In this document: positions 1 through 9,668 of the stretch, piece by piece
How the letters are laid out: each line of letters starts with the position of its first letter
How positions within the stretch are numbered: position 1 is the first letter of the stretch
NCBI GenBank assembly: GCA_903772945.1
Contig: CAICTM010001573.1
Location: 1 to 26,653 of the forward strand
Direction: 5' to 3'
DNA: 26,653 nt
Origin: Seminavis robusta
Lineage: Eukaryota; Bacillariophyta; Bacillariophyceae; Naviculales; Naviculaceae
Notes under the pieces: model-generated
Database searches by the model: none
What the model saw: the letters and a program-made list of their open reading frames with translations, nothing else
What the model was told of the DNA's origin: nothing
Made by a program: the position numbers and the translations under genes

Positions 1-260
1 CAGGTACCCATTCAAGACCATAACCACTGCGCGCTCCGACCAGCTTGCAAGTAGGAACCCAGCAGCGCTAAATGGTTCTACGTCCCATAGGCCATGCCAG
101 GCGACTCTAGTGAGAGACACTGAATGGTGTGCGCAAACCTTGCCCAGAAAGGAACCAGGTGAAGCAGAAAGTGGCTGCTTTCTCTGCCCCCAATGGTCCT
201 CCAAGCCACAGATAGCATACCTGACTGAGAAGGTGAAGGCATTCTGCAACAAGATTCGGT

Positions 261-500
261 TTGGTCAAGCAGAAAAGAACGATGTCTGGATCACCACCAC
301 CACCACTATATGAAGACTCTGGACTACCGATGCGGGCCATTCGATTGACCCACTCTGAGTGGGACAAGATGATGACCCCACTTTGGTCCACAGTTCTCCC
401 CGCGCAGGCTTCTCCACCAACTTCCCAAGGAAGGTGTTGTACGGCCCCACCGAGTTCCAAGGACATGGGCATCATTGACCCTTGGCTAGGCAAGAGCTAG
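261..500 (+). pseudogene. RT C-terminal (thumb/connection) fragment
   Basis: The frame starting at 261 contains SGLPMRAIRLTHSEWDKMM followed by PLWSTVLP. A second frame over about 395-460 supplies AGFSTNFPRKVLYGPTEFQG, and the first frame then resumes with MGIIDPW. Together these match the usual post-catalytic segment of diatom RT-RNase H proteins, where a 'WxxxxxPxxxxxLPxxGxSxxFPRxVxYGPxxFQGxGI' pattern is typical. Two compensating frame changes inside 80 codons show decay. No ATG-initiated gene is implied, and 1-260 probably holds more of the same domain in a worse state. Confidence 0.65.
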
Positions 501-534
501 AACACATCGCACTTACTGGGACAAACTCACGCGA

Positions 535-1458
535 TTGGACACCCCAGGCCAGATCATGGAGATAGCCATGGAGCAATTCAGACTTGAACTGGGCAGCGAC
601 AAACCCATCACTGCGCTCCCTCACAAGCAGTGGGGGGCTTGCACGACCCCATTTGGATCAAAACAATGTGGGAATCCTGTGACAAACTGGCCTCTCGATC
701 GAAGATGCAACTGCCAAGCCCCAACTGTCACGACAGAACGACCGATTCATTATGGATGCTTTTGCAGAAGCAGGATACAAAGGAGACATGATAAGGCAGC
801 TCAATGTGGCCAAGAATGTACCTCAATGTCATTACACTCAGTGACATTGCAGACGCAGGTGGACAACACCTCCGACTGGAGAGCTTCAACACAGTGAGAA
901 TTGAACCAACACTTGCACAGCTTGGAATGGCCGCACCAACCTCCATCTTTGCCTTAGCAGTTGAGACCAACTGGAAAATAGCGGTGGAAACTTGCTTCCT
1001 AGAGGGTGACACTGGACAAACCCCAACAGGAGATTGAAACCACACCTCCATCTGGGACACTGGATACAAGACCCCCATACCACCTGGCCCTGGATGTACA
1101 ACCCGGTGTCTCACACCTGTACCACCGGGAAGGACTGCTGTGGCAGGAATACACCGAAATTGGAATCGGAACTCGATTGAAGCGGTTTCGACGGTCGACC
1201 GTTGAGAGAAACTGGGAGGCTCGATGGACTGATGTTGCACTACAGGTGACCCCACTGTTCCCACTGGCCACACAGACCAACAACTCTGTGAGTACCAGAC
1301 TGTTTCCGTTCAACGCCGAATCAACCGCAACCGCCCAACCACCCAGAGGAGTATCCTTCCAGTGGTCCTTCCCTCCACCTCCCACACTGCACCACCGTAT
1401 GATGAGGATGACGATGAACTCCCCGCCACAATCCAACCCCTCCTCACACGCTCTGTGA
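535..1458 (+). pseudogene. Connecting region of the RT-RNase H polyprotein (fragments)
   Basis: The frame opening at 535 reads DTPGQIMEIAMEQFRLELG, then degenerates. Around 750-860 another frame gives FMDAFAEAGYKGDMIRQLN and then ITLSDIADAGGQHL. A last frame (1006-1458) continues with HLALDVQPGVSHLYHREGLLW. These short blocks are in the order expected between RT and RNase H in this family: a 'DTPxGxLxxxxxExxxLExG' block, a 'TLSDIxxAxG' block and a 'LYHR-W' block. There are at least two frameshifts. No catalytic function is expected from this region. Confidence 0.6.
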
Positions 1459-2112
1459 TTGACAAACTCCCCAGCAGTGACAAGTGGGCATTCCAGCACA
1501 CCACCTCCCAGAGGACGACGTATGAAGGTGGCAATGGCAATCCTTACCGGCAAGGCAGTGGCAGTCAGTGACGGATCATACAAGAACGATTCCGGCACAG
1601 CTGCATTCGTGCTAGAAGGCAACAATGCAGAAGGAAGAATCAACGGCGAACTGTGTGTCCCAGCTCCCCTAAAGACCACTCATCCCTTCAAGTAACTGGC
1701 GGGACTGGTGGCACGTGATGCTGATGGTCCGCACTCTGGTCATCGCTCGACCTCTCCAGTGGAAAGATCATCATAGGCTGTGACAGGCAAGCAGCACTGA
1801 AAGCACTGGAATCCATCTTTGAGCCAACCAGCACAAAAGGGACTATGACCTGCGCGTGGAAGGCAGAGGCAGTCCTGAAGCAACTAGGAACGCAAAGTGC
1901 AAGTTCTGTACCGTTGGGTGAAAGGGCACCAGGATGACGACAAGAGCCCACCCGGCGACTCCGACCGGAGCTCTGCGTGGAAACGACCTCCACCATGGCT
2001 GTCTGGACCGATGGGCTATTCTGAATATAGAGATGGACACCAGGGCAAAAACACACTGGGACCTGCACCAGTTCACCCCTTTCCCCACATCCCATTCACC
2101 CATGAACCGTGA
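1459..2112 (+). pseudogene. RNase H domain, inactivated
   Basis: Three pieces of a type-1 RNase H fold are visible. The first strand ends in VSDGSYKND, with the catalytic Asp at 1570-1572. A GKIIIGCDRQAALKAL segment carries the third acidic residue (Asp at 1782-1784) in another frame. A C-terminal VLYRWVKGHQDD segment carries His (1927) and Asp (1933, 1936). Between the first two, the conserved helix that normally reads xELAGL reads lysine-stop-LAGL: the stop TAA at 1693-1695 sits at the position of the catalytic Glu. The domain would have degraded RNA in RNA-DNA hybrids. It is dead here through the stop and two frame changes. Confidence 0.75.
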
Positions 2113-2225
2113 CAATCAAGTTCAAGGCGCGAAACTCGCGCGATTCCACCTGAGAGAAGTCCACACACTCCTGGGAGAAACTTCCATCAAAGCCCACTGG
2201 AAACAACGGGAAGAACGGGTTCGCG

Positions 2226-2897
2226 ATGTGCACTACTCCACCGAAGCATGGAACGACAAGTGGAACGCACCAACTGGACTGCCCACGGCCGGGCATTCAG
2301 AAGCAGCCCCCTTGGCACACAACGTTGGGAACCAAACACGCCTCAGGACACTGCGGGGTCGACGGATGCAACTTCGAAGAAAGTGGCAAGACCAAGCAAC
2401 TGTCCGCGATGCGCCTCGAAGATGAAGACACTCTCCACGTGCTCCTCTGTGACTCCACCACTGCTACAGCGGAATGGAAGAAACAAATGACGGAGCTGAA
2501 CAAGTGGATGAAGAAGAGGCACACCCACCCAGACTCCGAACACAGATTCTCCTCCACCTCAACCGGTGGCACCAAGGCGACACCACTCCACCCAACACCC
2601 CGATTGCCAACCTCCATCCGCCAAGCCATCGCCGACCAAACCAACTTGGCTGGTGGAACTTGGCAGGGTCTCCCAATCCTTCCAACACATCCAAACACAC
2701 CACCTGCAACGACTCAAGAAGAATGGAGATGGCCTGGCTTGACCAGCGCCTTCATCAAACAGATCTGGAGCCTACACTTCAACCTTTGGACCAACCGAAA
2801 TGAATCCGTCCATGGCACTACCCTCACTCCCACCCAACTATCCCAACTGGACACTCTACGCGAACGGGTTCGACAACAGTACACCCAAGGCACATAG
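2226..2897 (+). pseudogene. Zinc-binding and C-terminal region of the RT-RNase H polyprotein
   Basis: This is the longest open piece of the element. It carries HCGVDGC (Cys at 2352 and 2367), followed after about 22 codons by EDEDTLHVLLCDSTTATAEW, where His 2436 and Cys 2448 form an HxxxC pair. The arrangement C-x4-C ... E-x-x-x-L-H-x3-C ... W resembles the zf-RVT zinc-binding module found C-terminal of RNase H in many non-LTR elements. The second half ends with IWSLHFNLWTNRNESVHG, another hallmark of the family. The open frame has no good start of its own; the apparent ATG at 2226 is just the first one after a frame change. Confidence 0.7.
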
Positions 2898-3066
2898 GCC
2901 TACTCCCGTCGACCACTGGAGAGTCCACCCAGACACCAAAACCCACACCCTTACATTCACTATCGACAAGACAAAACGATGGCTTGAATCTACCACCCTG
3001 GCCCGAACAGAGTTCCAGAAGCAACTTGCTCCAGCGAATCGACAGCTCCAACGCAACAGCAACTGA
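2800..3066 (+). pseudogene. C-terminal tail of the RT-RNase H polyprotein, shifted frame
   Basis: After about 2880 the plausible coding sequence moves to another frame, which reads THTLTFTIDKTKRWLESTTL and stops at 3064-3066. The content fits the helical tail that usually follows the RN-x-x-x-HG motif. The sequence before about 2880 in this frame is a shadow of the preceding fragment. This is probably the true C-terminus of the element's protein. Confidence 0.45.
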
Positions 3067-3630
3067 TGATCACACTTTTAGTCTTAATCCGGATTGGCCA
3101 CTGCGCCCCCGGTCACTCCACGAGGAGGCATTCACTGTGGTAGCGGAGAAACAAGGACCTGTCCCCTCTCGTTGGGGACGGAGGTGAAAGACGAGCGTAG
3201 ACTAGTTAGCTAGTTACAATCGTGCTTATATGAGGTACATCCTCTTGTTTCAATGAAACTGAATGCTATCCCCTCGTGTCGTGCGACCACCCACATAAAC
3301 GACTCAGTTGCTTGGGCCCTCGGGCTCGATTCGTACCAGCGTTGACAAAGGTCCTCCGGACCAGATAGGTAGTCTGCCTAAAACTAGTACTTTTTATATA
3401 CAATACCAAGAGGCATCAAGTGAGTTAACACCTGCAACAAAGGAGAGGTGCGCAAATACAGCACACAGCCACACTATAAGGATATGAAAGGCCTCTAACA
3501 GGAAAGAGGTGCGTGCGCGGGAAGATTCCCATCTTCATTCCCATTTCGGTGTCACAGATCGATCTACAGTTTCCGGCCGGAACTACGTTGATCTGAGGAT
3601 ACCATCGACTCAAGCAGAGAAAACTGAATA
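3067..3630. other. Non-coding interval after the RT-RNase H element
   Basis: I see no supported gene. The stretch may include the 3' UTR of the preceding element. It contains an AT-rich TTTTTATATACAATA run near 3390-3405 and GC-rich blocks around 3310-3360. I searched by eye for a copy of the outer copia element's 3' LTR start (TGTTGGAGGAAATATACC, from 16184) and did not find it. Confidence 0.4.
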
Positions 3631-3855
3631 GGTTACGTGCTGGACGCAAGGAATCCGGCTCTTATTCAAGGAGTCGAAGCGGATTACGTCATCACGCGAG
3701 ATTACGAGATTTTCGTTCATGACATCACGGCGAGCAAAAGCCAACCGTTGTCGATCAAGCTATCGACGAACGAGGGCATTGCAAGCCACAAGACCAATAA
3801 AAAGAAAGTTGCGCAACACGTCAAGGATACTCTGAGTATCAGTGCACGCTTCTAA
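3631..3855 (+). other. Short open frame of unknown origin
   Basis: An open frame of about 74 codons has no ATG and lies directly after an in-frame TGA; the first possible start would be GTG at 3637. It encodes a charged, coding-like peptide including GVEADYVITRDYEIFVHDIT and a basic KTNKKKVAQHVKDTL end. Codon choice (frequent TCA, ACG, CGA) looks different from the neighbouring gag. I do not recognise the product. It could be an exon or gene fragment trapped next to the copia element, or chance. Confidence 0.25.
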
Positions 3856-4312
3856 CTCCCGATATTGAGTGAGATAGGTTGATCCGAGTGATCCACCGCT
3901 ATTGTGCATGAACCACAAAAGTCCCGGTAAACCACACGGAGTCCTAAAACTCCATCGTTTGCCTGTTTCACGCTGTAATACTCACACAGTGTACCCAACC
4001 AAGCATACCAAGACCATCTGCAAGCTTTGCAGAGGCAACAAAAGGACCAACAGAGGCAGTTCGCTACTACCCAAGGATCCATACCACGTTTTCCTCTGGA
4101 ATTCCGTGAGCTGTCAAAGACAGAGGCTATTCAGCCACAAACAGGTGCACCAAGAGTGACCAAAAGAAGGCTATCCAGCCAACAAGCAAGCTTTTACAAA
4201 GCAGTGACTCACACGAGAGTCCACTGTGAGATCCTTCCTGCAGGAGTATCCACACAAGCTAGTTCCAAGGAACAAGCAGGCACAAGAGTGCATTACCACA
4301 CCAACGGCAACC
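3856..4312. other. Leader-like region upstream of the outer gag
   Basis: This region would be expected to hold the 5' LTR, primer-binding site and leader of the outer copia element. I see no recognisable copy of the 3' LTR candidate at 16184, and no TG...CA repeat pair. From about 4020 the sequence is rich in CAAG, AGAGGC and ACAGAGGC words, like a leader, but it contains no supported gene. Confidence 0.35.
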
Positions 4313-5943
4313 ATGAGATTCCAAGGAAGAGGTGGTCGTGGTGGAGGAAGATACCCTTCTAGGGGGGGGGTAGGGGATTCAATTCCTCAGGAAGAAGCCA
4401 TCAAGGAAGAGGCAACAGCTACAGGAACCAGAACAAGAGTCCCAAGCGTCAGTTCCTCTTCCATCCAAATGGACAGGCTGACACCAGGTATTATCCTTTT
4501 GAAGAGACCCTGACCAACATTGTACAGGACCTAAGGATCAAGCCTGAATGGAATGATGTGCCCTTGGCTTCGTTGGCCATTGAGACCATGACAAGTCAGG
4601 CACCAACCAAGCCGACCAAGCCTACACTTCAGATATCACTTACTGATCCCAAAGCCCAAGAGTACGATGCTTTGGAACTCAGCGAGTACAAGGCCAAGTC
4701 ATCCATCTATGACAAGTCGACTCGCGCCTATGAGAACATTCTCAAGACTGGTGCAACCACCATCCAGGTGACATACTGTACCGACACCATGAAGTCCAAG
4801 CTTAGAGGTCTAGGAGACTATGAGGATGCAGTCAAGCTCGATCCCATTGAGATGCTCAAGAGGATCCGATTGATAGTGATGCAAGGCTCAACCAAAGAGT
4901 TCCCATTGCTACAATTCATCAAGACCATCCAACGTGGTTTGTTCCCAAAACAAGGAGACCATGACAGAGTTGACTTCTACTTAAGAAAGGTCGACAGCGA
5001 CGTGGACCAAGTGTATGACCTGGTCGGAACGGAGTTCATTGATGCCAGGACTATCGGATTAGCTGAATACAAGGCCGCATCGGGTCACGACACCCAAGAA
5101 AAGGTGCTAGTGATGGAAAGGGCTAGGTTGAAAGCAACCGTGGGCTATCATGGACTACAAGAAGGAAGATATGGAGATTACCAGAAGACCGTTGAGGCAG
5201 CCTATGCCATAGACGGCAGCATCCAGTTCCCTGCTACCCTGGACCATCTCAGAGAGACACTGTCCAATGACAGATTCAAGGCCAGCAAGGAATGGTTGGA
5301 ACAGCGGAAGGGCAGGGAACGGAAACCATACTCCAATCCCAAGCCACCTTCTTTTGATCCCAAGAAGATGAAGGAAGGGCTCCCAGCTGCTGTCATCTAC
5401 CAGCAGTCACAGCCAGGTGAAGCCTGCTACTGTTGTGGCAGCCCTGATCACAAGCTTCCGCAGTGCAAGGTCAAATCCAAGATCCCCAAACCTGAATGGG
5501 CGATCAATAAATTCAATGGCATGAAGAAGTCTTTCATGCCGCAGTATCATCAACATCGGATGCAACTGCTTCAAGGAGGGCCTACCACAGTAGTGACGGC
5601 ACCAGCTCCAGTTCCAGCCGGAGACACATCGACCAGGAGTGGATTCAGTGGAATCCCCCCACCTCCTACGAGCCAATCAAAGTTCCAGCAGTTTCCCATG
5701 TCAAGCCAAGCCTCTCAGGCAAGCGCGGCAGGGTCATTGCAGTTCCACTTCCAGCACCATCAAGTTGGAGGAGTCCCGCCCCTGATGGCAAGAGATGACT
5801 CCACAACCGACAGTGAGCCAGAAGAATACGTTGACTGGGGGCAATTCGCTGTTGATTTCCTTGGAGGAGTCCCGCGTTATGCGGAAGAGTGGAGGCGAGA
5901 TGAGACATCATCAGAAGAGCTACCACTCCGGCTACGGCTATGA
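4313..5943 (+). pseudogene. gag: Outer copia Gag with CCHC zinc knuckle, frameshifted near its N-terminus
   Basis: Translation would start at ATG 4313 (context ACCATGA) with an RGG-rich head, MRFQGRGGRGGGRYPSRGG. At 4362-4370 a run of nine G's breaks the frame; one more G would join it to GRGFNSSGRSHQGRGNSYRN and on to the long frame ending at TGA 5941-5943. The body is helical and charged like capsid-type Gag. A zinc knuckle CX2CX4HX4C occupies 5425-5466 (CYCCGSPDHKLPQC) and would bind element RNA. A Gln/Ser/Pro-rich and acidic tail follows. An internal GTG at 4558 is not a real start, because coding continues upstream. The G-tract shift could be a real mutation or a homopolymer assembly error. 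Confidence 0.8.
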
Positions 5944-6262
5944 TCAGCTAGAAGAGGGAGGTCCAGACAGTGTAAGCATCGGGTCTGACCTCGTCCTACA
6001 GCGGTACAGTGACACCCATAATACTCTCGTGAGTCGTTCTGCCTTCCCTGACACTTCCTTCAACACAGATCCGTCTGAAGGAGTGATCCCTCGGAATGAT
6101 CAAGACGATACCCAGAGCTGCTGTTCCGACTACAGCTCGGATACAGTAGAGAATGAGTTTCGTTGCTTGTAGTACCGTGGACCCAGCCGGCGTCAGCAAG
6201 ACAACCAGCGAGGCAACTGCTATGAAGACTACCAGCATCATCAAGTTGCGTTTGAGTTCCCA

Positions 6263-6334
6263 GGAGTGGCAGATGCCGAACTCACAGGAGTGGCAGAGCC
6301 GAATCTTACAGGAGTGGCAGAGCCGAATCTTACA
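6263..6334 (+). repeat. Three tandem 24-bp repeats in the gag-protease linker
   Basis: Units start at 6263, 6287 and 6311. The last two are identical (GGAGTGGCAGAGCCGAATCT plus TACA); the first is diverged. They encode GVADAELT, GVAEPNLT and GVAEPNLT just before the protease active site. In-frame repeat length (24 bp) suggests expansion while the ORF was under selection. Confidence 0.85.
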
Positions 6335-6946
6335 GGAGTGTCGGTCAAGAACCTCATTCCTGATGGAGCCAACACAGTGTATCTCGACAGTGGCAGTTCA
6401 ATCTGAACTGTCATGAACCAGGACACGATTGTCCGCAAGCGGCTATCTCCCAGACCAATCGAGATGGCCACCAACGTTGGAAGCACCAAGCTTACCCAAG
6501 AAGGTGACACCCCTTACGGAAACGGCTATGCCAATCCAGGGGGCATCGCCAACATCAACGCTTTGTCTCTTGTTGTGGATGACTGCGTCAGGGCACAGGA
6601 TGGATCCTATGTCCTCATGGACTCAAGAGTCGACGACGCCATCTACCACTACCGCCCAACTGGGATTCACACCAGGTATGGACGGACCGCCAAAGGTCTG
6701 TATGGCGTGCTGATTGAGCAAGACCTACTGGATCACATAACCCAACTCCACCAGTTTGCACCGGAGTTCCAACATTTGGTTCAGACGGTGGAGGGCAACC
6801 TTGAAGGCTTTACCAAGAAGCAAGCCAAGGGTGCATTTCTCGCAAGAAATCTGTACCACAACCTCCAGCGTCCGCCTTTGGAGGGCTACCGCAACATGAT
6901 CAGGACTGGACAAATTAGAGACTGTCCTGTCAAGCTGGAGGACATC

Positions 6947-6951
6947 GATCG
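6947..6951 (+). repeat. Target site duplication GATCG, left copy
   Basis: GATCG directly precedes the TGTTAG start of the left LTR and matches 13099-13103, which directly follows the CCCCAACA end of the right LTR. Five bp is the usual copia duplication. Confidence 0.9.
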
Positions 6952-7099
6952 TGTTAGTTGCTCTAAGCTCTCTTAGTTGTTACTGTTGTCTATTGAGATA
7001 CTACTGAGCGAAAAAGTGGGTGGGTTACCAGCTTTTGCTACTGGCATCAAATTCTAGTATAGAGGTACAGGTTGAATCCCTAATCGCGAATCCCCAACA
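6952..7099 (-). repeat. 3' LTR of the inner element (148 bp)
   Basis: On the plus strand it begins TGTTAGTTGCTC and ends CCCCAACA, giving TGTTGG...TAACA on the element's own strand. Against the other LTR it shows one substitution (T for C in the AGTAYAGAGG segment), one extra A, and a 4-nt insertion within TACTACTGAGCGAAAAAG. The LTR is unusually short for copia. Confidence 0.92.
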
Positions 7100-7112
7100 C
7101 ACTCCTGTGGTC
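7100..7112 (-). other. Polypurine-type junction next to the inner 3' LTR
   Basis: On the element strand the sequence reads CCACAGGAGTG directly before TGTTGG. The outer element has GTGCAGGAGTG before TGTTGG at 16173-16189. The shared CAGGAGTG-TGTTGG supports this as the plus-strand priming site, although the purine run is short. Confidence 0.55.
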
Positions 7113-7158
7113 GTCGAGCTTGTCCTAGTCGTCGACCATGCTTACTTACTTACTCCGC

Positions 7159-8253
7159 TTAGCGCTCCTTCTTTGAACGGACCTTCTTGTCCGACCGTGA
7201 CCCTCCTTCTGAGTGCCCTGGTTCTGAGTATTCCACAACACCCATCAACTTGTCCACATTCTGTTTGAACAGTCGACCTTGGTTCGGCTTTGTCCAGAAG
7301 TCCGCAACCATATCATCAGTTGGACACCAGTCCACACTGATCTCCTTCTTTGTGACTCTGTCGCTCACAAAGAAGTACCTAATGTTGATGTGCTTTGTTC
7401 GTTTACTACTAGAAGCTTTGCCGTTCTTCTCTAGAAGGATGGCACTCTTGTTGTCCTGATAGACTATAGTTTCGTTAACTACATAGCCTTGTTCCCGAAG
7501 GAACTGCCTCGTCCAAAGGATCGATGGCATCAGGTCATCAACTGCTACGAGTTCACTCTCAGTCGAGCTTCTCGTGTTCAACTTCTGTTTCGTCGAAGTC
7601 GATAATGGGTAACCGGTGCCCATGGTCAAACCACCTCCGGTATGACCCCTCATGTTTGGATGGACTGCGAAAGAACCATCAACATACCATTTCAATATGC
7701 CGCTTCCGTCGGCTTTGAGAACTAATGGTAGTTTTCTAGTACGTCTAATGTACTGCATGAGGTGGACTAGTTTATCCCAATCCTGCCTATCCGGTTCCTT
7801 GACTCTAGTCGTGAGGAACCATATCGCCGTACCTGTGTCTGGTCGGGCTCTCTTCGTAGCGAATAATACCTTAGCCACCAGGCTGTGAAAGGTGTCTGCC
7901 TTGCTCATTGGGAGCTTTTTGCAGGATTCGTCTACTATGAATAGGTCTTTCGGGGCTGCACTACTTCTAGTTTTCGTGCCCCCTTCCTCTGGCGATGCCT
8001 TCTCGAAGGCTTCCAGGATTTCATCAACGTACTTGTACATTGATACGTTGCATTGACCCTTCGTCGTGAAGTCTATGGTCATGCCAAGATACGTGTGGAC
8101 CTTTCCGCGGCTCACCGTCATCTCTCCAGTGCCGTCCTCGAATATGCTTTCGTATTCATCACGAAGCACTTGGATCAGCTGGTCGTTAACCTTCGAGTCC
8201 TTGTGGCTAAGCTTACAGTCGTCTACATGCCAGCAGACTGTTTGTTGCTTGCC
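7159..8253 (-). pseudogene. pol: Inner copia RT C-terminus and RNase H
   Basis: The open frame on the minus strand begins, after a deletion junction, with GKQQTVCWHVDDCKLSH. The HVDD (8229-8218) is the second RT catalytic motif. The frame continues through the RT thumb (VHTYLGMTIDF) to a complete copia RNase H: KWYVDGSFAVHP (first Asp), KQKLNTRSSTESELVAVDD (Glu), VYQDNKSAILLEKNGKASSS (Asp) and CPTDDMVADFWTKP, ending in a basic tail. The ATG at 8169 is only the first in frame and not a true start. The RNase H part is undamaged by eye, but it cannot be translated with the rest of pol without crossing the deletion. Confidence 0.85.
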
Positions 8254-9668
8254 TTGATTACCATATCTTTTTCATCCTCGACTCGTGTCTGGATGAAGGC
8301 GTTCGGGATGTCAATTACTGCCACATCCCTTTCCTCTTCAGCGTCGATTATGCAGGAGAGTAGCACTGCTTCTGTCGACACTGTTGGCGAGCTTGCGTCT
8401 TCCTTGGAGATGAAGGCACGCTGTTTGTTGCCTTCTGCAACCGCTCGGCCTTTGATCTTCCCGTTCCTTTTCAACTTTAGGAACAGGTGTGACTCTAGGA
8501 TACTCTTGCATTCCATATCGCTGAGTTCTTCCATTTTCTTCGGACGGAAGGTATCCCTGAGATGTAACTGTTTCATCTCGGCAAAGGCTGCATCGTGCGC
8601 TTTGTCCTTCCACTCCTTGAGTCCAGCCTTCAATGACAGTTGTGTCATGATGGCTGCTACCACATCAGGTTCTTCGTCTACCTGTGTGTAGAACATGTGT
8701 GCATCTGGGTGCAAGACACGTTCAGTTGTATGGACGTTTGGCGTCTCATACTTCTTTCCATCAAAGCTGGGAATATACGATTCCTTTGCTTGTGTCCTCA
8801 CTCTACTGGACCTGCGCACTCCTGGCGTCTGCTCAGGTGCCGCTTGGGTTTCAACGCCCACTCCTGGGATCTGTTCCAGGGGCTGTTGGTCCGTAGTAGG
8901 TTCCGGTTCCTCTACCGTCTCAACGATAGGTTGGGTAACCGGTTCCGTTTCGATTTTCGGTTCAACGCCGATTTCATTCGGTTCGTTGACTATCGATTCT
9001 TCGTCGTCGTTGACGTTATCCTGGGGATCATCGGGATCATCCATTTCGTCAATGGTTTCAGCATCCGCGTCCAGGTCCTCATCGGTTTGGATCATTGGTA
9101 GTGGGGGTGCGTCATTGCTTTCTTCCCCTTCCACTCCTGTGATCTCGACATCACCTATGGGTCTATTTTTTCGGTCAGTAAAAACGAGTAGTTTAGGCTG
9201 ATCTTTTCCTAATAGATTGACTCTAGCTATCACTGTGTCAAGCATTGGGATCTTGTCCCATGAATGCCGAGTAATTTTCTTGCCGGAGCGGAGGCTCATA
9301 AATTTGTAGCCTCCTTGCTTATTTCCGCTCGTTCCCATACAGATGGCCGCCTTTGTGCGTCCTACCATGCTGTTACGGGGCGAGGCTTCTTCATGCACCT
9401 GGCAGTAATCTCCGAACTGCAGGCTCAGGTGCTTTTTATAGTCCAGGGACTCTCCCATCATTATCATACGGGGGCTCATTGTCTGACTGACCCCCGCCTT
9501 ACTTGGGAAGTACGTCAACTGTTTGACGACTTGTAACACCAAGTTGACGGTCAATATTTTTGGCATGCGTGTGAACGGTAGGCTATGCCGGACAGCTCGT
9601 GTCCTTTCCTTGACTACCCGGATTCTACGTTCGATCTCGGGTACGTGCTCGTTAGCTAGCACTGGCAA
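8223..9668 (-). pseudogene. pol: Inner copia integrase C-terminal half and RT N-terminus
   Basis: The frame starts just after a 4-bp duplication with ANEHVPEIERRIRVVKERTR, whose ER pair includes the catalytic Glu of integrase. It then has the GKDQPKLLVFTDRKNRPIGD block and a long acidic, Gln/Pro-rich linker of about 150 residues (many D, E, P) between integrase and RT. The RT fingers follow with VAVIDIPNAFIQTRVEDEKD, which holds the first catalytic Asp. It ends at MVIKASNKQSAGM because the next part of the palm is deleted and the frame shifts. Compared with the outer copy in this window, about 75 residues are missing before HVDD. Confidence 0.85.

Larger units (their letters stand above)
1..3066 (+). 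mobile_element. Decayed RT-RNase H (LINE-like/orphan) retroelement, 3' half
   Basis: A chain of plus-strand coding fragments in different frames reads, in order, as the end of a reverse transcriptase, a long connecting region, an RNase H domain, a Cys/His zinc-binding segment and a C-terminal region with an IW-x-x-HF-x-LW-x-x-RN-x-x-x-HG signature. This order is familiar from multicopy RT-RNase H proteins of diatoms and related algae. The palm of the RT with its catalytic Asp residues would lie left of the window. There are at least four frame changes and several stops, so this is a dead copy. The assignment rests on recognised motifs; the element ends were not found. Confidence 0.75.
5795..6951 (+). 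pseudogene. pol: Outer copia protease and pre-integrase region
   Basis: This frame is +1 relative to gag and overlaps its end. It carries an acidic linker, three 8-residue repeats (6263-6334), then TVYLDSGSSI, whose Asp-Ser-Gly (Asp 6386-6388) is the aspartic-protease active-site motif. After an in-frame TGA (6404-6406) the same frame continues through a protease-like body to GFTKKQAKGAFLARNLYHNL and IRDCPVKLEDIDR, the pre-integrase segment of this lineage. A second in-frame stop, TAG, lies at 6170-6172. Coding is cut at 6951 by the nested LTR element and resumes at 13104. Whether the gag-to-protease +1 change is programmed frameshifting or decay cannot be decided here. Confidence 0.75.

Noticed and set aside
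728-1679. Long minus-strand frames over the RT-RNase H remnant
   Set aside because: Antisense shadows; the plus strand carries conserved motifs in the correct order while these frames carry none.
4558-4560. GTG as start of the outer gag
   Set aside because: The same frame continues upstream with gag-like sequence to the G tract, and an RGG-rich head with an ATG at 4313 lies before it.
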